A stretch of DNA of 64,000 nucleotides from NCBI RefSeq assembly GCF_004004515.1, contig NZ_RXOL01000009.1, forward strand, positions 1 through 64,000. Direction: 5' to 3'. This stretch comes from Croceicoccus ponticola. Lineage in GTDB: Bacteria > Pseudomonadota > Alphaproteobacteria > Sphingomonadales > Sphingomonadaceae. The translations under genes and the position numbers were made by a program. Shown piece after piece: positions 7,098-16,239 of this stretch; within the stretch, counting starts at the first letter, position 1, and the number at the start of each line of letters is the position of its first letter. The notes below the pieces were generated by a model, which worked only from the letters and a program-made list of their open reading frames with translations, was not told where the DNA came from and did no database searches.

Positions 7098-9485
7098 CTA
7101 GTCGAACGTCGCGCCCACCTTGATGCCGAACATACGCGGCTTGATCGGATAGCTGCGGGCATAGGCGCCGCAGATCGACGGCACGCAGACCGTGTTCAGG
7201 CTCAAAATGCCGCGCTCGTCAAAGGCGTTCTCGACGAACATCGACCATTTCCAGCTTCCCATGTCAGCGCCCAACGAGAAGTCGAAGCTCGTGAATCCCG
7301 CCGTCGGCGGCAGCAATATTCCGCCCGTGAAGGGATCCACCGTGAGATAGGAGCGGGCACCCGACTGGTGGTTGACCGTGCCTTGCACGAACGACCGCGT
7401 CGAACCGACGTCAAAGCCGTAGCGCGCGGTCATCTGGCCCTTGAACTTTGGCTGGGTGGGCAGCCGCGTTCCTGCCGGTGTCGGGATATAGTCCTCGATC
7501 GTGCAATCGGGATTGCCGGTGCCCGGATCGATCGCACAGAAGTCCGAGGTAAGCTTGGCGTCGATGTAGCTGGCGCTGCCCGACAGCGTGAACCTGTCGA
7601 GGCGCAGGTTGAAGTCGCCCTCAACGCCATAGATCCGCGCATTGCCCGCGTTGTAGGTGCTGATGACGCCAAGCGAATTGGCCGAGGACAGACCGAACTG
7701 GAGGTCGTTCCATTCCTCGTAGAAGCCGGTGACATTCAGCGTCAGCATGCGATCGAACAGCATCGTCTTTGCGCCGACCTCGTAATTGTCGAGCGTGTCC
7801 GACTTATAGGGATTGACCCCCACGCGCCGGTTAATGCCGCCGGGGCGGAAGCCAGTCGAATAGGTCGCATAGACCATCGCGTCCGGATTGATCTTGTAGG
7901 TGACGTTGACCTTGTGTGTCTCGCCATCCTCCTTCACCGTCCGGTCGAAAAGCAGGCAGGGCAGGCGCGGATCGCTCGACGGCGTACAGGCTTCGGTATT
8001 GCCGACCGTTCCCGCCGTGCCGGAAAATCCGCTCAGAGAATTGTTCGTCTTGAAGTAGCGAATGCCGCCGTTAACGCTGAGCGCCGGGGTGATGTCGACG
8101 GTCAGGTCCACAAACCCGGCGTAGTCGCGGTCGATGCGGTCGACACGGGTGCAGAAAATGTCGTCCCCGCAGCCCGGCACCGCGTACCCATATGGCGACG
8201 CGGCCAGGCCGGGGATTATGTAGTCGGCATCGATCGCATCGGTTTGCCGTTCGTAGAACGCGCCGACGATCAGGTGCCAGGCATTGCCCTCTGGCGACGA
8301 GAAACGCAGTTCGTGCGTCTGCTTCGTATACTTGTCGAACCCGCGGTAGGTCTGGGTCGGGTCGATGATTTCGTCATTGGCATCAAGGAAGCTGACGTAG
8401 GACGGATAGACCGCGTCATAGGCGACGGTATAGGCCGAATAGTCTTGCACCACTTCGGCTTCACGCTCGAAATAGCCGCCGGCATAAGTCACGTCCCAGT
8501 CGCTGATCTTGCCCTTGATCGTAAGCGCGGCCTGGTACCATTCGTCGCTGCCGTACTCTGGCGTGTAGTCCTGCACCTCGAGGTCGCCGACTGCCGCATC
8601 GAACAGGAAAGCCCCGTGCGACTTCTGCTTCTGGTAAATGATGCTCGGCAGCACGGTCCAGTTGTCGTCGAGATCAATGCCCAGCGCGGCACGGCCGCCC
8701 CACGTCTCGACATTGTTGAAGTTCTTTTCGACATACTGGTCGTTGTCGACCGTGAACGGGACTAGGTCGCCCTCGGCGTCATAGATCTCGTAAGTCCTGC
8801 TACCGGGCACGTTGTCGATATAGCCACCGACCCGTTCGTAGAATGCCGAAACGCGCAGGGCCATCGTTTCGTTGAGCGGCGCGTTGACGAACCCTTCGAG
8901 CGAGCCGCCGGACGAATTGTCGCCCTTGCCGAAGGTCGTGACGCTCGCGTCCACGCCGCCTTCGAACTTGCCGGGATTGGGCTTGTTGGTGATGAGGCGC
9001 AGGGTGCCCGACAGCGAGCTTGCACCATAAAGCGTGCCCTGCGGGCCGGAAAGGGCTTCGACCCGTTCCATGTCGTAGATGTGCAGGTCGGGCGCGCCGC
9101 CGATCGTCGTCAGCGGGACTTCGTCGACATAGATCGCGCTGGTCGGCTGCGGTCCGGAGTGGCTGCCGTTGGCGTTGGCGCCGCTGGATACGCCGCGGAA
9201 ATAGATTTGCGATTGGCCCGGGCCGAACGACTGGAAGCTGACGCTGGGCAGCATCTTGGCATAGTCGTCGAAACTCGCGACCTGGTGTTGATCCAGTGTG
9301 GCGCCGGTAAAGGCCTGGATCGAGATGGGAACTTCCTGCAGGCTTTCGCTGCGCTTCTGCGCGGTGACGATGATGACATTGTCATCGTTATTGCCTGAAC
9401 TGTCCTGCGCGTATGCGGGAAACGCCACGCTCGCAGTGGATACCATAAGGAGCGAAATCGCCGACCGACGTAAACCCTGACGCAT
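7098..9485 (-). CDS. TonB-dependent outer-membrane receptor
   Basis: A 795-residue receptor. The signal peptide ends AFPAYAQ, followed by the TonB box NVIIVTAQKR and the SLQEVPISIQAFTG start of the plug. The plug contains YFRGVSSGA and MERVEALSGPQGTLYGASSLSGTLR, and the barrel ends FGIKVGATFD. This is the sphingomonad FecA-like family with a QEVP motif. An AAGGGGGG ribosome site precedes the ATG. The TPR-sulfotransferase gene lies 125 bp upstream on the same strand, a pairing I associate with this group. Substrate unknown. Confidence 0.88.
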   Translation of the reverse strand: MRQGLRRSAISLLMVSTASVAFPAYAQDSSGNNDDNVIIVTAQKRSESLQEVPISIQAFTGATLDQHQVASFDDYAKMLPSVSFQSFGPGQSQIYFRGVSSGANANGSHSGPQPTSAIYVDEVPLTTIGGAPDLHIYDMERVEALSGPQGTLYGASSLSGTLRLITNKPNPGKFEGGVDASVTTFGKGDNSSGGSLEGFVNAPLNETMALRVSAFYERVGGYIDNVPGSRTYEIYDAEGDLVPFTVDNDQYVEKNFNNVETWGGRAALGIDLDDNWTVLPSIIYQKQKSHGAFLFDAAVGDLEVQDYTPEYGSDEWYQAALTIKGKISDWDVTYAGGYFEREAEVVQDYSAYTVAYDAVYPSYVSFLDANDEIIDPTQTYRGFDKYTKQTHELRFSSPEGNAWHLIVGAFYERQTDAIDADYIIPGLAASPYGYAVPGCGDDIFCTRVDRIDRDYAGFVDLTVDITPALSVNGGIRYFKTNNSLSGFSGTAGTVGNTEACTPSSDPRLPCLLFDRTVKEDGETHKVNVTYKINPDAMVYATYSTGFRPGGINRRVGVNPYKSDTLDNYEVGAKTMLFDRMLTLNVTGFYEEWNDLQFGLSSANSLGVISTYNAGNARIYGVEGDFNLRLDRFTLSGSASYIDAKLTSDFCAIDPGTGNPDCTIEDYIPTPAGTRLPTQPKFKGQMTARYGFDVGSTRSFVQGTVNHQSGARSYLTVDPFTGGILLPPTAGFTSFDFSLGADMGSWKWSMFVENAFDERGILSLNTVCVPSICGAYARSYPIKPRMFGIKVGATFD

Positions 9486-9610
9486 TGAAACCCCCCTTCT
9501 CGATCCATGTCGAGATGAACGGAACGTCCTGCGATGCGGCTATTTCGTCAAGTTACTCCTGAAACCAGCTTCTACTTGGCCAGCCGCTCGTGACAATTTT
9601 GCCACGGGGG

Positions 9611-11194
9611 TCAGCCGCGCCAATCGTGCAAGGCCGGGCCAAGTGCTTCGACAAGCGGACCCAGATGGTGCTCGAACGGCCTCCACGCGTCGGTTCCGTC
9701 GCGGTAGATCGGCTGACGCACCTGTTCCGAACTGGCCGTGCGCACCGCCCGCTCGGTTTCGTGGAAGGACAGGCAGGCAGGCTCGAACGAAAGCCCGCAA
9801 TAGTCGAGCAGGCGGCGCACCTGCGCTTCGGTATCGTCCACCATATCCTCGTAGATCACCCGGTGCACCCGGCCCGGCAGCACCGCGTCGACATGCGCCA
9901 TGAATCGGACATAATCGCGATAGTATCCACCCATGTCGGCAAGGTCGTAGCTGAACCCCTGCCCCCGCGCGAAGTGCTGCTTGAAATTGGAAAAGCAGCA
10001 ACCGAGCGGGTGCCGCCGCGCGTCGATGATTTTCGCATTCGGCAAGGCGAGATGGATCAGCGCGACGTGCGCCCAGTTGTTGGGCAGCTTGTCGATGAAC
10101 AGCCGTCGCGCGGTACGACGCTGGATTCGAGTGCGGGACAAGTAGGCCTCGCCGATCTCGCGCAGGCGTTCGGGCGCGATGTCCGCCAGTGCCGCCGGAT
10201 ATTCGCCCAGTTCGCGGGCGAGGGCAGGTATGTCGTGAAGTTCGCTGGTGCCCTCCACCATCGAATGGCTCGACAGGATCTGCTCCACCAGCGTCGATCC
10301 GGCACGCGGCATGCCGAGAATGAAGATCGGGTCCGGCGACAGGCAGCCGCTGCCTGCGTGGCGCTCGAACAAGTCGGGGGTGGCAAGCGCGATAGCCTCG
10401 TCAACAAAGGCCATCGTCTCCGCGGCCCGGTAAGGAAGCGATTTGCGGCGCAAGGCGTTTCCCGAAGCGTATCGCGCGAATGCAAGATTCGCATCGCCGC
10501 GATCATCCCGCGCCTTGCCCAGCGCAAAATCGAAGTGGAACCTGTCCTCGTCGGAAAGGTCGCCGCGCGCCGCTTGCGCCTCCATCGCGGCGATGTCCGC
10601 ATCGTCGAAGCGCAGGGTCTTGAGATTGGCAAGGCTCCACCACACCTCGCCCAGGTGCGGCCTCAGATCGATGGCCCGGCGATAGGCGGCGATCGCTTCT
10701 TCCGGCTTGCCCACCGTCTTGAGCATGTGGCCGAAGCTCATCCACACCTTCGGCTGGTCGGGCATGCTAGCCAGCACCCGGCGATAGATCTCCAGCGCCT
10801 CTTCGTATTCGCCCACCCGACCCAGCGCCGCGGCGCGCAAGTTGGAATAGCTGAGATCGTCGGAATCCTCGATCGCCACCCGGTCGAGCTGTTCGATCGC
10901 ATCTGCCGGACGGTTGGTGCGATAGAGCACGAGCGCGAGGTTCGAACGCGCAGCGGTGAAATCGGGCGCAAGTTCGAGCGCACGGCGCAGCAGCGTCTCG
11001 GCATCACGATAGCGCCCGATCCGCCCCGCGAGTTCCGCCATCATGCGGATCGCGAAAGGATCGAAAGGGTCGGTCTTCAGGTGCTCGCGCAGGATCGGCT
11101 CGGCCCGCGCAAGGTCGTTAGCGTTCATCGCAGACGCCGCTGCAATCAGGCGGGGGTGATACCGGTCGGGAACGAGCGGCGCTGACGAAGCCAT
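9611..11194 (-). CDS. TPR-repeat sulfotransferase
   Basis: A 527-residue protein with two halves. Residues about 15-200 are tetratricopeptide repeats (ARSNLALVLYRTNRPADAIE, AIAAYRRAIDLRPHLGEVWW). Residues about 288-520 are a sulfotransferase domain with the PAPS 5'-phosphosulfate loop FILGMPRAGSTLVEQIL (about 291-307), and further on DKLPNNW and IIDARRHPLGCCFSNF, which fits the 3'-phosphate site region. It would transfer sulfate from PAPS to an unknown acceptor, probably in the cytoplasm since no signal peptide is visible. It lies upstream of, and in the same direction as, the TBDR gene at 7098-9485. Confidence 0.82.
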   Translation of the reverse strand: MASSAPLVPDRYHPRLIAAASAMNANDLARAEPILREHLKTDPFDPFAIRMMAELAGRIGRYRDAETLLRRALELAPDFTAARSNLALVLYRTNRPADAIEQLDRVAIEDSDDLSYSNLRAAALGRVGEYEEALEIYRRVLASMPDQPKVWMSFGHMLKTVGKPEEAIAAYRRAIDLRPHLGEVWWSLANLKTLRFDDADIAAMEAQAARGDLSDEDRFHFDFALGKARDDRGDANLAFARYASGNALRRKSLPYRAAETMAFVDEAIALATPDLFERHAGSGCLSPDPIFILGMPRAGSTLVEQILSSHSMVEGTSELHDIPALARELGEYPAALADIAPERLREIGEAYLSRTRIQRRTARRLFIDKLPNNWAHVALIHLALPNAKIIDARRHPLGCCFSNFKQHFARGQGFSYDLADMGGYYRDYVRFMAHVDAVLPGRVHRVIYEDMVDDTEAQVRRLLDYCGLSFEPACLSFHETERAVRTASSEQVRQPIYRDGTDAWRPFEHHLGPLVEALGPALHDWRG

Positions 11195-11357
11195 GCGCGG
11201 TGCATAACGCGGGCAGCCGCGTCGGGCTATCGCAATCTGGGAAATGGCGACTTTGCGATACTTGCCAGCAAGGAATATTGGTCGTGTTCAGCCAATTGGC
11301 TATCCGCATCGCCCCTCACCGGCCACCTGTTTGACAGTTCCCTTTGGCGGCACGGAA

Positions 11358-11385
11358 ACGGCCGGGGCAAAAATGCCCCGGCCGT
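11358..11385. terminator. Strong stem-loop after the YadA-like gene
   Basis: A perfect 12-bp inverted repeat (ACGGCCGGGGCA / TGCCCCGGCCGT) with an AAAA loop, 22 bp beyond the stop codon of the minus-strand adhesin gene. No long T run follows on the minus strand, so termination may be partial or the hairpin may protect the transcript 3' end. Confidence 0.65.
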
Positions 11386-11407
11386 CCTTCCTCGTCCCTA
11401 GGAAGCC

Positions 11408-12958
11408 TTACCAAGCCATCTGGAATCCAGCCCGCGCACCGACTTCGCCGCTGTCGAAACCGACGCCCATCCCGGCCGAAACCGCCGTATTGGCGCCAAC
11501 GCGCGCCGCGACCGATGCCGAACCGGCGACCCGGTTCTGGAAATAACCAAGCCCGCCTGACACACCGAAGCTGGTGCCGGGGAACAGGACCGGTGATTCC
11601 ATGGCGAGCGCCATCGCCACGCCTTCGTTCGCCTTGCGGATTTCGCGGCTGTTGTACTCGACAAGATCGAACAGCTGCGAAGTTTGCCCCTGAAGATCCG
11701 AGATCGCCATCCTGTTCTGACCGATCATCGCCGAATTGGTGTTGATCGCGGCAGAGTTGGCAGCAACGTCGTTGTAGCTGGCCAGACCCGTGAGCCCGGG
11801 CGTGACACTAAGCCCCAGCGTGCCGTTGCTGTCGGCGGTGACGACCGAAATCGGGCCGGTCTGCGATGCGGTGCTGGTGCCGAGCGAGGCGACGACGACT
11901 TGTCCGTCATTCGCTGCGGTCGCGCCATTGCCGATGGCGACCGCATTGACGCCGGACGCTGTCGCAAGATTGCCGATGGCAACGGATGTGGCGCCCGATG
12001 CCGTCGCCGCTTCACCGACCGCGACAGAACGAACGCCCGATGCTTCGGCCAGATGGCCAAGCGCCGTGGCCCGCTCCGCGCTCGCATCGGAACGCCAGCC
12101 ATAGGCCGTGGCCCCTGCGCCGATGGCTTGCGCCTGTCCGCCCACGACCGTGGTCGAAGGCCCGCTGGCAATCGTCTGCATGCCCATTGCGCCATCTCGG
12201 TTGCCGCCTATCGCGATGGCATCGCCGCCTTCTGCCAATGTGGTGTTGCCGATGGCGATGGCATTGGTGCCCGACGCGATGGAATCTTCGCCCCCGGCAA
12301 AGCTCTGGTCACCGGATGCGGTGGACTGGTGTCCGACGGCCGTGGCCATCGCGCCGGTTGCCTGCGCCTGCCAGCCGAAAGCCGACGAACCGGGGTTCAT
12401 CGCCACGCTTTCGCCGCCGATGGCCGTGGTGGAATTCCCCATCGCCATCGCGCTGTCGCCGACAGCGAGCGCGTCGATGCCATTGGCGATGGATTCGTTG
12501 CCGATGGCGGTTGCGAATTCAGTTTGCGCATCGGCATTTTCGCCGACGGCCAATGAACGTTCGCCCTGCGCGGTAGCAAGATGGCCCAGCGCCGTGGCCC
12601 GCGTTCCGGTGGCCTGCGATTGCCAGCCGATTGCGGTGGCGCCGGGCATCGTCGCATCGCTTTCGCCGCCGACCGCCACGGTCGACGCAGCAGAGGCGGT
12701 CGCGGGATTAAGTCCGGCGTCGTCGCCGCCAATCGCAACGGCATCGGTGCCGGTCGCGGTCGCGCCATTGCCCACCGCCGTTGCGCCCGCCGCGGTGCCG
12801 GTATCGGCGTCGGTGCCGCATTCGGTCGAATTTGTCAGGGGATCGCCGTTCTGATCGTTGCACTGCGGCGTGTCGTCGGCGCGGGCGGTTGCTGCAAGGC
12901 CCAGGGTCGTCGTCGATGCCAAGAGCGCGAGGGCGAGACGTGTCGTCGAAGTCTTCAT
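11408..12958 (-). CDS. YadA-like trimeric autotransporter adhesin
   Basis: A 516-residue protein. The signal peptide ends in ATARA. Residues about 45-345 are many short YadA-type head repeats with the rhythm ATAVGNGATATGTDAVAIG, the left-handed beta-roll of trimeric adhesins. A short neck/stalk (MAISDLQGQTSQLFDLVEYN) follows. The C-terminal anchor of about 80 residues (GVAMALAMESPVLFPG, GFQMAW end) forms the 12-strand trimeric barrel. There is almost no coiled-coil stalk, so the head would sit close to the outer membrane. Probable role: adhesion or autoaggregation. It appears to be a single-gene unit. Confidence 0.88.
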   Translation of the reverse strand: MKTSTTRLALALLASTTTLGLAATARADDTPQCNDQNGDPLTNSTECGTDADTGTAAGATAVGNGATATGTDAVAIGGDDAGLNPATASAASTVAVGGESDATMPGATAIGWQSQATGTRATALGHLATAQGERSLAVGENADAQTEFATAIGNESIANGIDALAVGDSAMAMGNSTTAIGGESVAMNPGSSAFGWQAQATGAMATAVGHQSTASGDQSFAGGEDSIASGTNAIAIGNTTLAEGGDAIAIGGNRDGAMGMQTIASGPSTTVVGGQAQAIGAGATAYGWRSDASAERATALGHLAEASGVRSVAVGEAATASGATSVAIGNLATASGVNAVAIGNGATAANDGQVVVASLGTSTASQTGPISVVTADSNGTLGLSVTPGLTGLASYNDVAANSAAINTNSAMIGQNRMAISDLQGQTSQLFDLVEYNSREIRKANEGVAMALAMESPVLFPGTSFGVSGGLGYFQNRVAGSASVAARVGANTAVSAGMGVGFDSGEVGARAGFQMAW

Positions 12959-13227
12959 GTCGATTTCCTTTTCGTTCGGGACGAGAAACCGCAGACGAAT
13001 GACGACGCGAGCAGCGCGGGAACGGAGCGCATGGCAGGATTGCAGATGTTCATGTCCTTCCCCCGATGACTTCGCGAGGCACGCTCGCTGCAGGATGCCC
13101 TAAGCGGGCAACATGGGCAGCTACCGAGCGGGGGGACGATCGGATGCACGGCGCTTGAAATAGAATCTTTCCAAGCGCGCGGTGATTTATGAAATCGCCA
13201 TGTTTCCGGCGATTGTGGAAGGTCGGA

Positions 13228-13962
13228 TCAGACTTCGCCAAGCCCGCCGGCGACGACGATGGGCAAGGTCGGGGCCGCATGGGGCGCACCGTCAGCCGTT
13301 TCGTACGTCACCGCGAATGTCGCGCCCGCCCGCATCAGGCCGGCTTCTTCGACGGTCAGCTCGCGGGTCAGCTTGCCGTCGCCCGGAATAAGGCCGAGCG
13401 ATACGGGTGCGCCGCCTTCGGGAATGACCCAAAGTTCCGAGGCCTGCCCCTGTTCAGGGCGAAGCCCCGATGCGCTGAGCGAAAGTCGGCGCGAAGCAGG
13501 ATCGACGATCGTGGCCAGACGAATGGCCGCGTCCTCGCTTGCCAGCTGGGCAACAAGCTGCCCTTCGGCACTTGCGACCTGTGTCGGTCCCGGCACCGGC
13601 ACGCGGATCGTGGTCGGGGTGGTGACGAACAGCGCGATTGCCGCAGCCGCCGCGCCCAGACCGCCAAGCGCGAAAGCGATGCTCCAGCCCGCCGGACCGC
13701 GCCGCATCGGCACGACGGCGGATGCCGTGTCGCTTTCCAACCGCGCGAGAATGGCGGGCCAGACGGCGGCGCCCGGCTCGATCGTCGCCGACTGCTCGCA
13801 CAAGGTACCGAAACGATCTTCCCACCAGTTCACTTGCGCGACAAAGCCCGGGTCGGCCAGCATCCGCCGGCGCGCTTCGGCCAGTTCGCTGCCTTCGAGC
13901 ACGCGCAGCACATATTCACCGGCCATCACGTCGGGGCCATCGTATGCCTCGGGCTCAGCCAC
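13228..13962 (-). CDS. Anti-sigma factor, RskA-like
   Basis: About 244 residues. The N-terminal zinc-less anti-sigma domain has LRVLEGSELAEARRRMLADP and VNWWEDRFGTL. One membrane helix follows (WSIAFALGGLGAAAAAIALFV, shown here to about 20 residues). The periplasmic domain has SASGLRPEQGQASELWVIPEG and ends PTLPIVVAGG, matching the anti-sigma-K C-terminal domain. Its start (GTG at 13962, or TTG at 13965) overlaps the end of the ECF sigma gene, so the two are translationally coupled. It should hold the sigma factor inactive at the membrane until an envelope signal arrives. Confidence 0.83.
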   Translation of the reverse strand: MAEPEAYDGPDVMAGEYVLRVLEGSELAEARRRMLADPGFVAQVNWWEDRFGTLCEQSATIEPGAAVWPAILARLESDTASAVVPMRRGPAGWSIAFALGGLGAAAAAIALFVTTPTTIRVPVPGPTQVASAEGQLVAQLASEDAAIRLATIVDPASRRLSLSASGLRPEQGQASELWVIPEGGAPVSLGLIPGDGKLTRELTVEEAGLMRAGATFAVTYETADGAPHAAPTLPIVVAGGLGEV

Positions 13963-14527
13963 CAAGACATCCCTTCAGGCTGGCAAGCCCGCGCCTGATC
14001 CAGCTTTTCATCGTGCCGAGCGGCACGCCGACCCGTTCGGCCAGTTCGGTATGGCTCAGCCCGTCGAAGAAGGCGAGGCGGATCGAACGGCGTTGTTCGT
14101 GCTGCAACCCTTCGAGGCAGCGCTTCACCCGTTCGGCGTCTTCCATGTCGCAGAGCATTTCGTCTGCCGGAGCGGCATCGTCTTCGATTTCCGGCAGCAA
14201 TCCATCGGGCATCGTGGTTTCGCGGCTGCCGCCTCGACAAGAATCGATGGCGGCGTTGCGGGCAATCGCACAAAGCCAGGTTATCGGACTGCCCCGGCTT
14301 GCATCGAAGCGACCGGCGCGGCGCCACACCTTTAGAAAAACGTCCTGCAATACGTCTTCGGCGGTGTCGCGATCGCGTTCGATCCGCACGATCACGCCAA
14401 ACAGTTTCGCCGATGTCATGGTGTAGACGATTTCGAGCGCCGCCCTGTCGCCGCGGCCCACGCCTTGCAGTGCCGTTGCCAGCTCTTGCCGTCTTAGTTG
14501 CGGCTCGGCGGTGGTCGAAGCCCTCAT
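13955..14527 (-). CDS. ECF RNA polymerase sigma factor, SigK-like
   Basis: About 190 residues. Sigma region 2 shows ALEIVYTMTSAKLFGVIVRI and DTAEDVLQDVFLKVWRRAG. Region 4 shows RRSIRLAFFDGLSHTELAER followed by VGVPLGTMKSWIRRGLASL. I start at the ATG at 14527; a TTG further up (14572) adds an atypical leader. It overlaps the anti-sigma gene. The pair is divergent from the DUF4331 operon, which is its likely target. Confidence 0.85.
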   Translation of the reverse strand: MRASTTAEPQLRRQELATALQGVGRGDRAALEIVYTMTSAKLFGVIVRIERDRDTAEDVLQDVFLKVWRRAGRFDASRGSPITWLCAIARNAAIDSCRGGSRETTMPDGLLPEIEDDAAPADEMLCDMEDAERVKRCLEGLQHEQRRSIRLAFFDGLSHTELAERVGVPLGTMKSWIRRGLASLKGCLGG

Positions 14528-14625
14528 CAAGGGTACGACGATATGGCAAAATTCCGCAAGATGCGAGCGCAAGTCTTTGCCGACCCCCGAAAATAAATTG
14601 GCAAAAAAATATCTTTGCCGCGGTG

Positions 14626-14650
14626 CATCCGTTTTCGGTCACGCTCCGTA
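14626..14650 (+). promoter_or_regulatory. Possible ECF-type promoter of the DUF4331 operon
   Basis: CATCC at 14626-14630 and CCGTA at 14646-14650 are separated by 15 bp, upstream of the operon start at 14763. The boxes resemble the SigK-type pattern (CATCC / CCGA) but with a short spacer. This is a weak guess based on matching one sigma-factor family; it needs transcription start mapping. Confidence 0.25.
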
Positions 14651-14762
14651 GCTGTTCCTGCGCCCGCAAATGACGGTGCGCCGCAAGGGGCCGGGCAAGG
14701 AAATCACCATTCCGCGACCGGTAATCCAAGCGTTCTCGTCAATCGAGACATGGGAGCATGCC

Positions 14763-15431
14763 GTGCAGCACTGGAAAAAATTGACCATAGCGGGAGGAGG
14801 AGGACTGGCCCTTGCGGCCGGTACGGCGATGCTCGTCCCCGGACTTGCCGGCTTTGCAGCCGACCACCTCGACCCTCCGGTAAGGACCGATCCTTCGGTC
14901 GATTCGACGCCTGATCGCGCGGCGGACATTGCCGACCTCTATGCATGGCATACCGACAGTTCGGTGATCCTTGCCCTGACATTCGCAGGACCGCAGGCGA
15001 CAGACCGACCGGCGACCTACGATCGCGACGTGCTGTACACGATCAACCTGTCGAACGCTGCGCCGCGCACCACCCCCGATATTCCGATCCGCGTCCGTTT
15101 TGCCCCCGGCAATGTAGAAGGCAGCTATGGCGTGCAGATCGAAGGGCTGCCCGGCGTTTCGGGCGCGCTGACCGGTGCAGTGGAAACCGACATCCTCAAG
15201 GACGGGGTAAAGGCGCACGCAGGGCTGTTCGACGATCCGTTCTTCTTCGACCTTCAAGGGTTCAAGGACACCGCCGCGACCGGAACGCTCAGCTTCAAAT
15301 CGACCCGCGATTTCTTTGCCGGGCAGAACCTGACCGGGGTGGTCATCGAAATACCCCGCAACCGCATCGCCAACGGCGACAACCCCGTCGACGTCTGGGC
15401 GACGACGGCCCGTTTCGGAGGACAGCTGTGA
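14763..15431 (+). CDS. DUF4331 family exported protein
   Basis: About 222 residues. The N-terminus MQHWKKLTIAGGGGLALAAG is an export signal, followed by the family opening AADHLDPPVRTDPSVDS and ADIADLYAWHTD. Further DUF4331 features are VLYTINLSNA and the final VVIEIPRNRI and VDVWATTARFG. I chose the GTG at 14763 because GGGAG sits 7 bp upstream and the signal peptide begins there. The family is periplasmic or extracellular and its function is not established. It is the first gene of a four-gene operon whose frames overlap or nearly touch, divergent from the sigma/anti-sigma pair. Confidence 0.75.
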   Translation: MQHWKKLTIAGGGGLALAAGTAMLVPGLAGFAADHLDPPVRTDPSVDSTPDRAADIADLYAWHTDSSVILALTFAGPQATDRPATYDRDVLYTINLSNAAPRTTPDIPIRVRFAPGNVEGSYGVQIEGLPGVSGALTGAVETDILKDGVKAHAGLFDDPFFFDLQGFKDTAATGTLSFKSTRDFFAGQNLTGVVIEIPRNRIANGDNPVDVWATTARFGGQL

Positions 15432-16156
15432 TGACCTGTTTCAACCATCGCGCCATGGTTCGTGCCGCGCGGATCGCGCCGGTCACGATGGCCGCAATCC
15501 TGTTGACCGCATGCGGCGGGGACGGGGACGGCGGCGACAGCCCGACCATGATGCCCAGCCCCACGCCAACCGCGACGCCGACCGCATCGCCGACGCCGGC
15601 GGGCTTCGACGTGTCCGCCTGCCTTACGCAGGAAGTGGCGCCGGGCGTATCTGTGGCCAGCCTTGTCGTGCCCGATACGCTGACGCTTGATCTTGCCGCC
15701 GCTTCGGGCTTTCCCAACGGTCGGCGACTGCCCGATCAGGTTATCGACGTGACATTGGCGGTGATCTTCCTCGATCTTGGCGTTCACAGCGCCACGACGC
15801 TGGCCGGCGTACCGGTCAATCCGCCGGGCAACGACGTGCAGTATCGGCCTGTCTTCCCCTATCTCGCGGCAGCGCAGGGCAGTCCTCCACTAGCAACGGG
15901 CGGAGCGTCGACATTCGATTTTCGCTCCGATGCGTCTTCGGCCTATGTTCGCGTGGACCGGATGGGCATGCCCGCCGTGGCGACGGCACTGATCGGGTCA
16001 GACCAGAAAACCGCATACAACGATGCCGATCCGGCTGACGATGCGAACGGCGATTTCGTGCCGGAACTGACGGAACAGCTTACGGGTCTGACCAACGCTC
16101 TGGCTGACGATCTGGTCGGTCTTGGCCTCACGCCCTGCGCGAAGCCAGCCGGATGA
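15431..16156 (+). CDS. DUF4331-like lipoprotein
   Basis: About 241 residues. The N-terminus carries a lipoprotein signal with lipobox LLTAC, then a Gly/Asp stretch and a Pro-Thr linker. The mature part contains FPNGRRLPDQVIDVTLAVI, typical of the C-terminal part of DUF4331 proteins. The ATG shares its A with the TGA of the preceding DUF4331 gene, indicating translational coupling. The two proteins may be complementary halves of an ancestral longer DUF4331 protein, one soluble and one membrane-anchored; that is inference. Function unknown. Confidence 0.72.
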   Translation: MTCFNHRAMVRAARIAPVTMAAILLTACGGDGDGGDSPTMMPSPTPTATPTASPTPAGFDVSACLTQEVAPGVSVASLVVPDTLTLDLAAASGFPNGRRLPDQVIDVTLAVIFLDLGVHSATTLAGVPVNPPGNDVQYRPVFPYLAAAQGSPPLATGGASTFDFRSDASSAYVRVDRMGMPAVATALIGSDQKTAYNDADPADDANGDFVPELTEQLTGLTNALADDLVGLGLTPCAKPAG

Positions 16157-16194
16157 TACCCCCGGGCGCGGCCCCGTACTCCGTCGGGAATGCG

Positions 16195-16225
16195 CCGCTT
16201 GCGGCAGGGGACTGGCCGCAAGCGG
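16195..16225. promoter_or_regulatory. Inverted repeat between operon genes 2 and 3
   Basis: CCGCTTGCGG and CCGCAAGCGG form a perfect 10-bp stem with an 11-nt loop, 40 bp after the lipoprotein stop and just before the TPR gene start at 16240. No T run follows. It may be an attenuator, an mRNA-processing or stability hairpin that adjusts expression of the downstream genes. Confidence 0.55.
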
Positions 16226-16239
16226 GGGGCGGGCAGCGG

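Noticed and set aside
6963-8765. 600-codon open frame on the plus strand inside the TBDR gene
   Set aside because: It lies antisense to a clear TonB receptor. Its composition (Arg/Asp/Ala-rich, no motifs) is what GC-rich complementary frames produce.
9590-11185. 531-codon plus-strand frame over the sulfotransferase
   Set aside because: Antisense shadow of a gene with strong TPR and sulfotransferase motifs; no ribosome site or family features.
12000-12800. Periodic repeats that at first glance look like a CRISPR-like or satellite array
   Set aside because: They are the coding repeats of the YadA-type head, in frame and imperfect, without uniform spacers.
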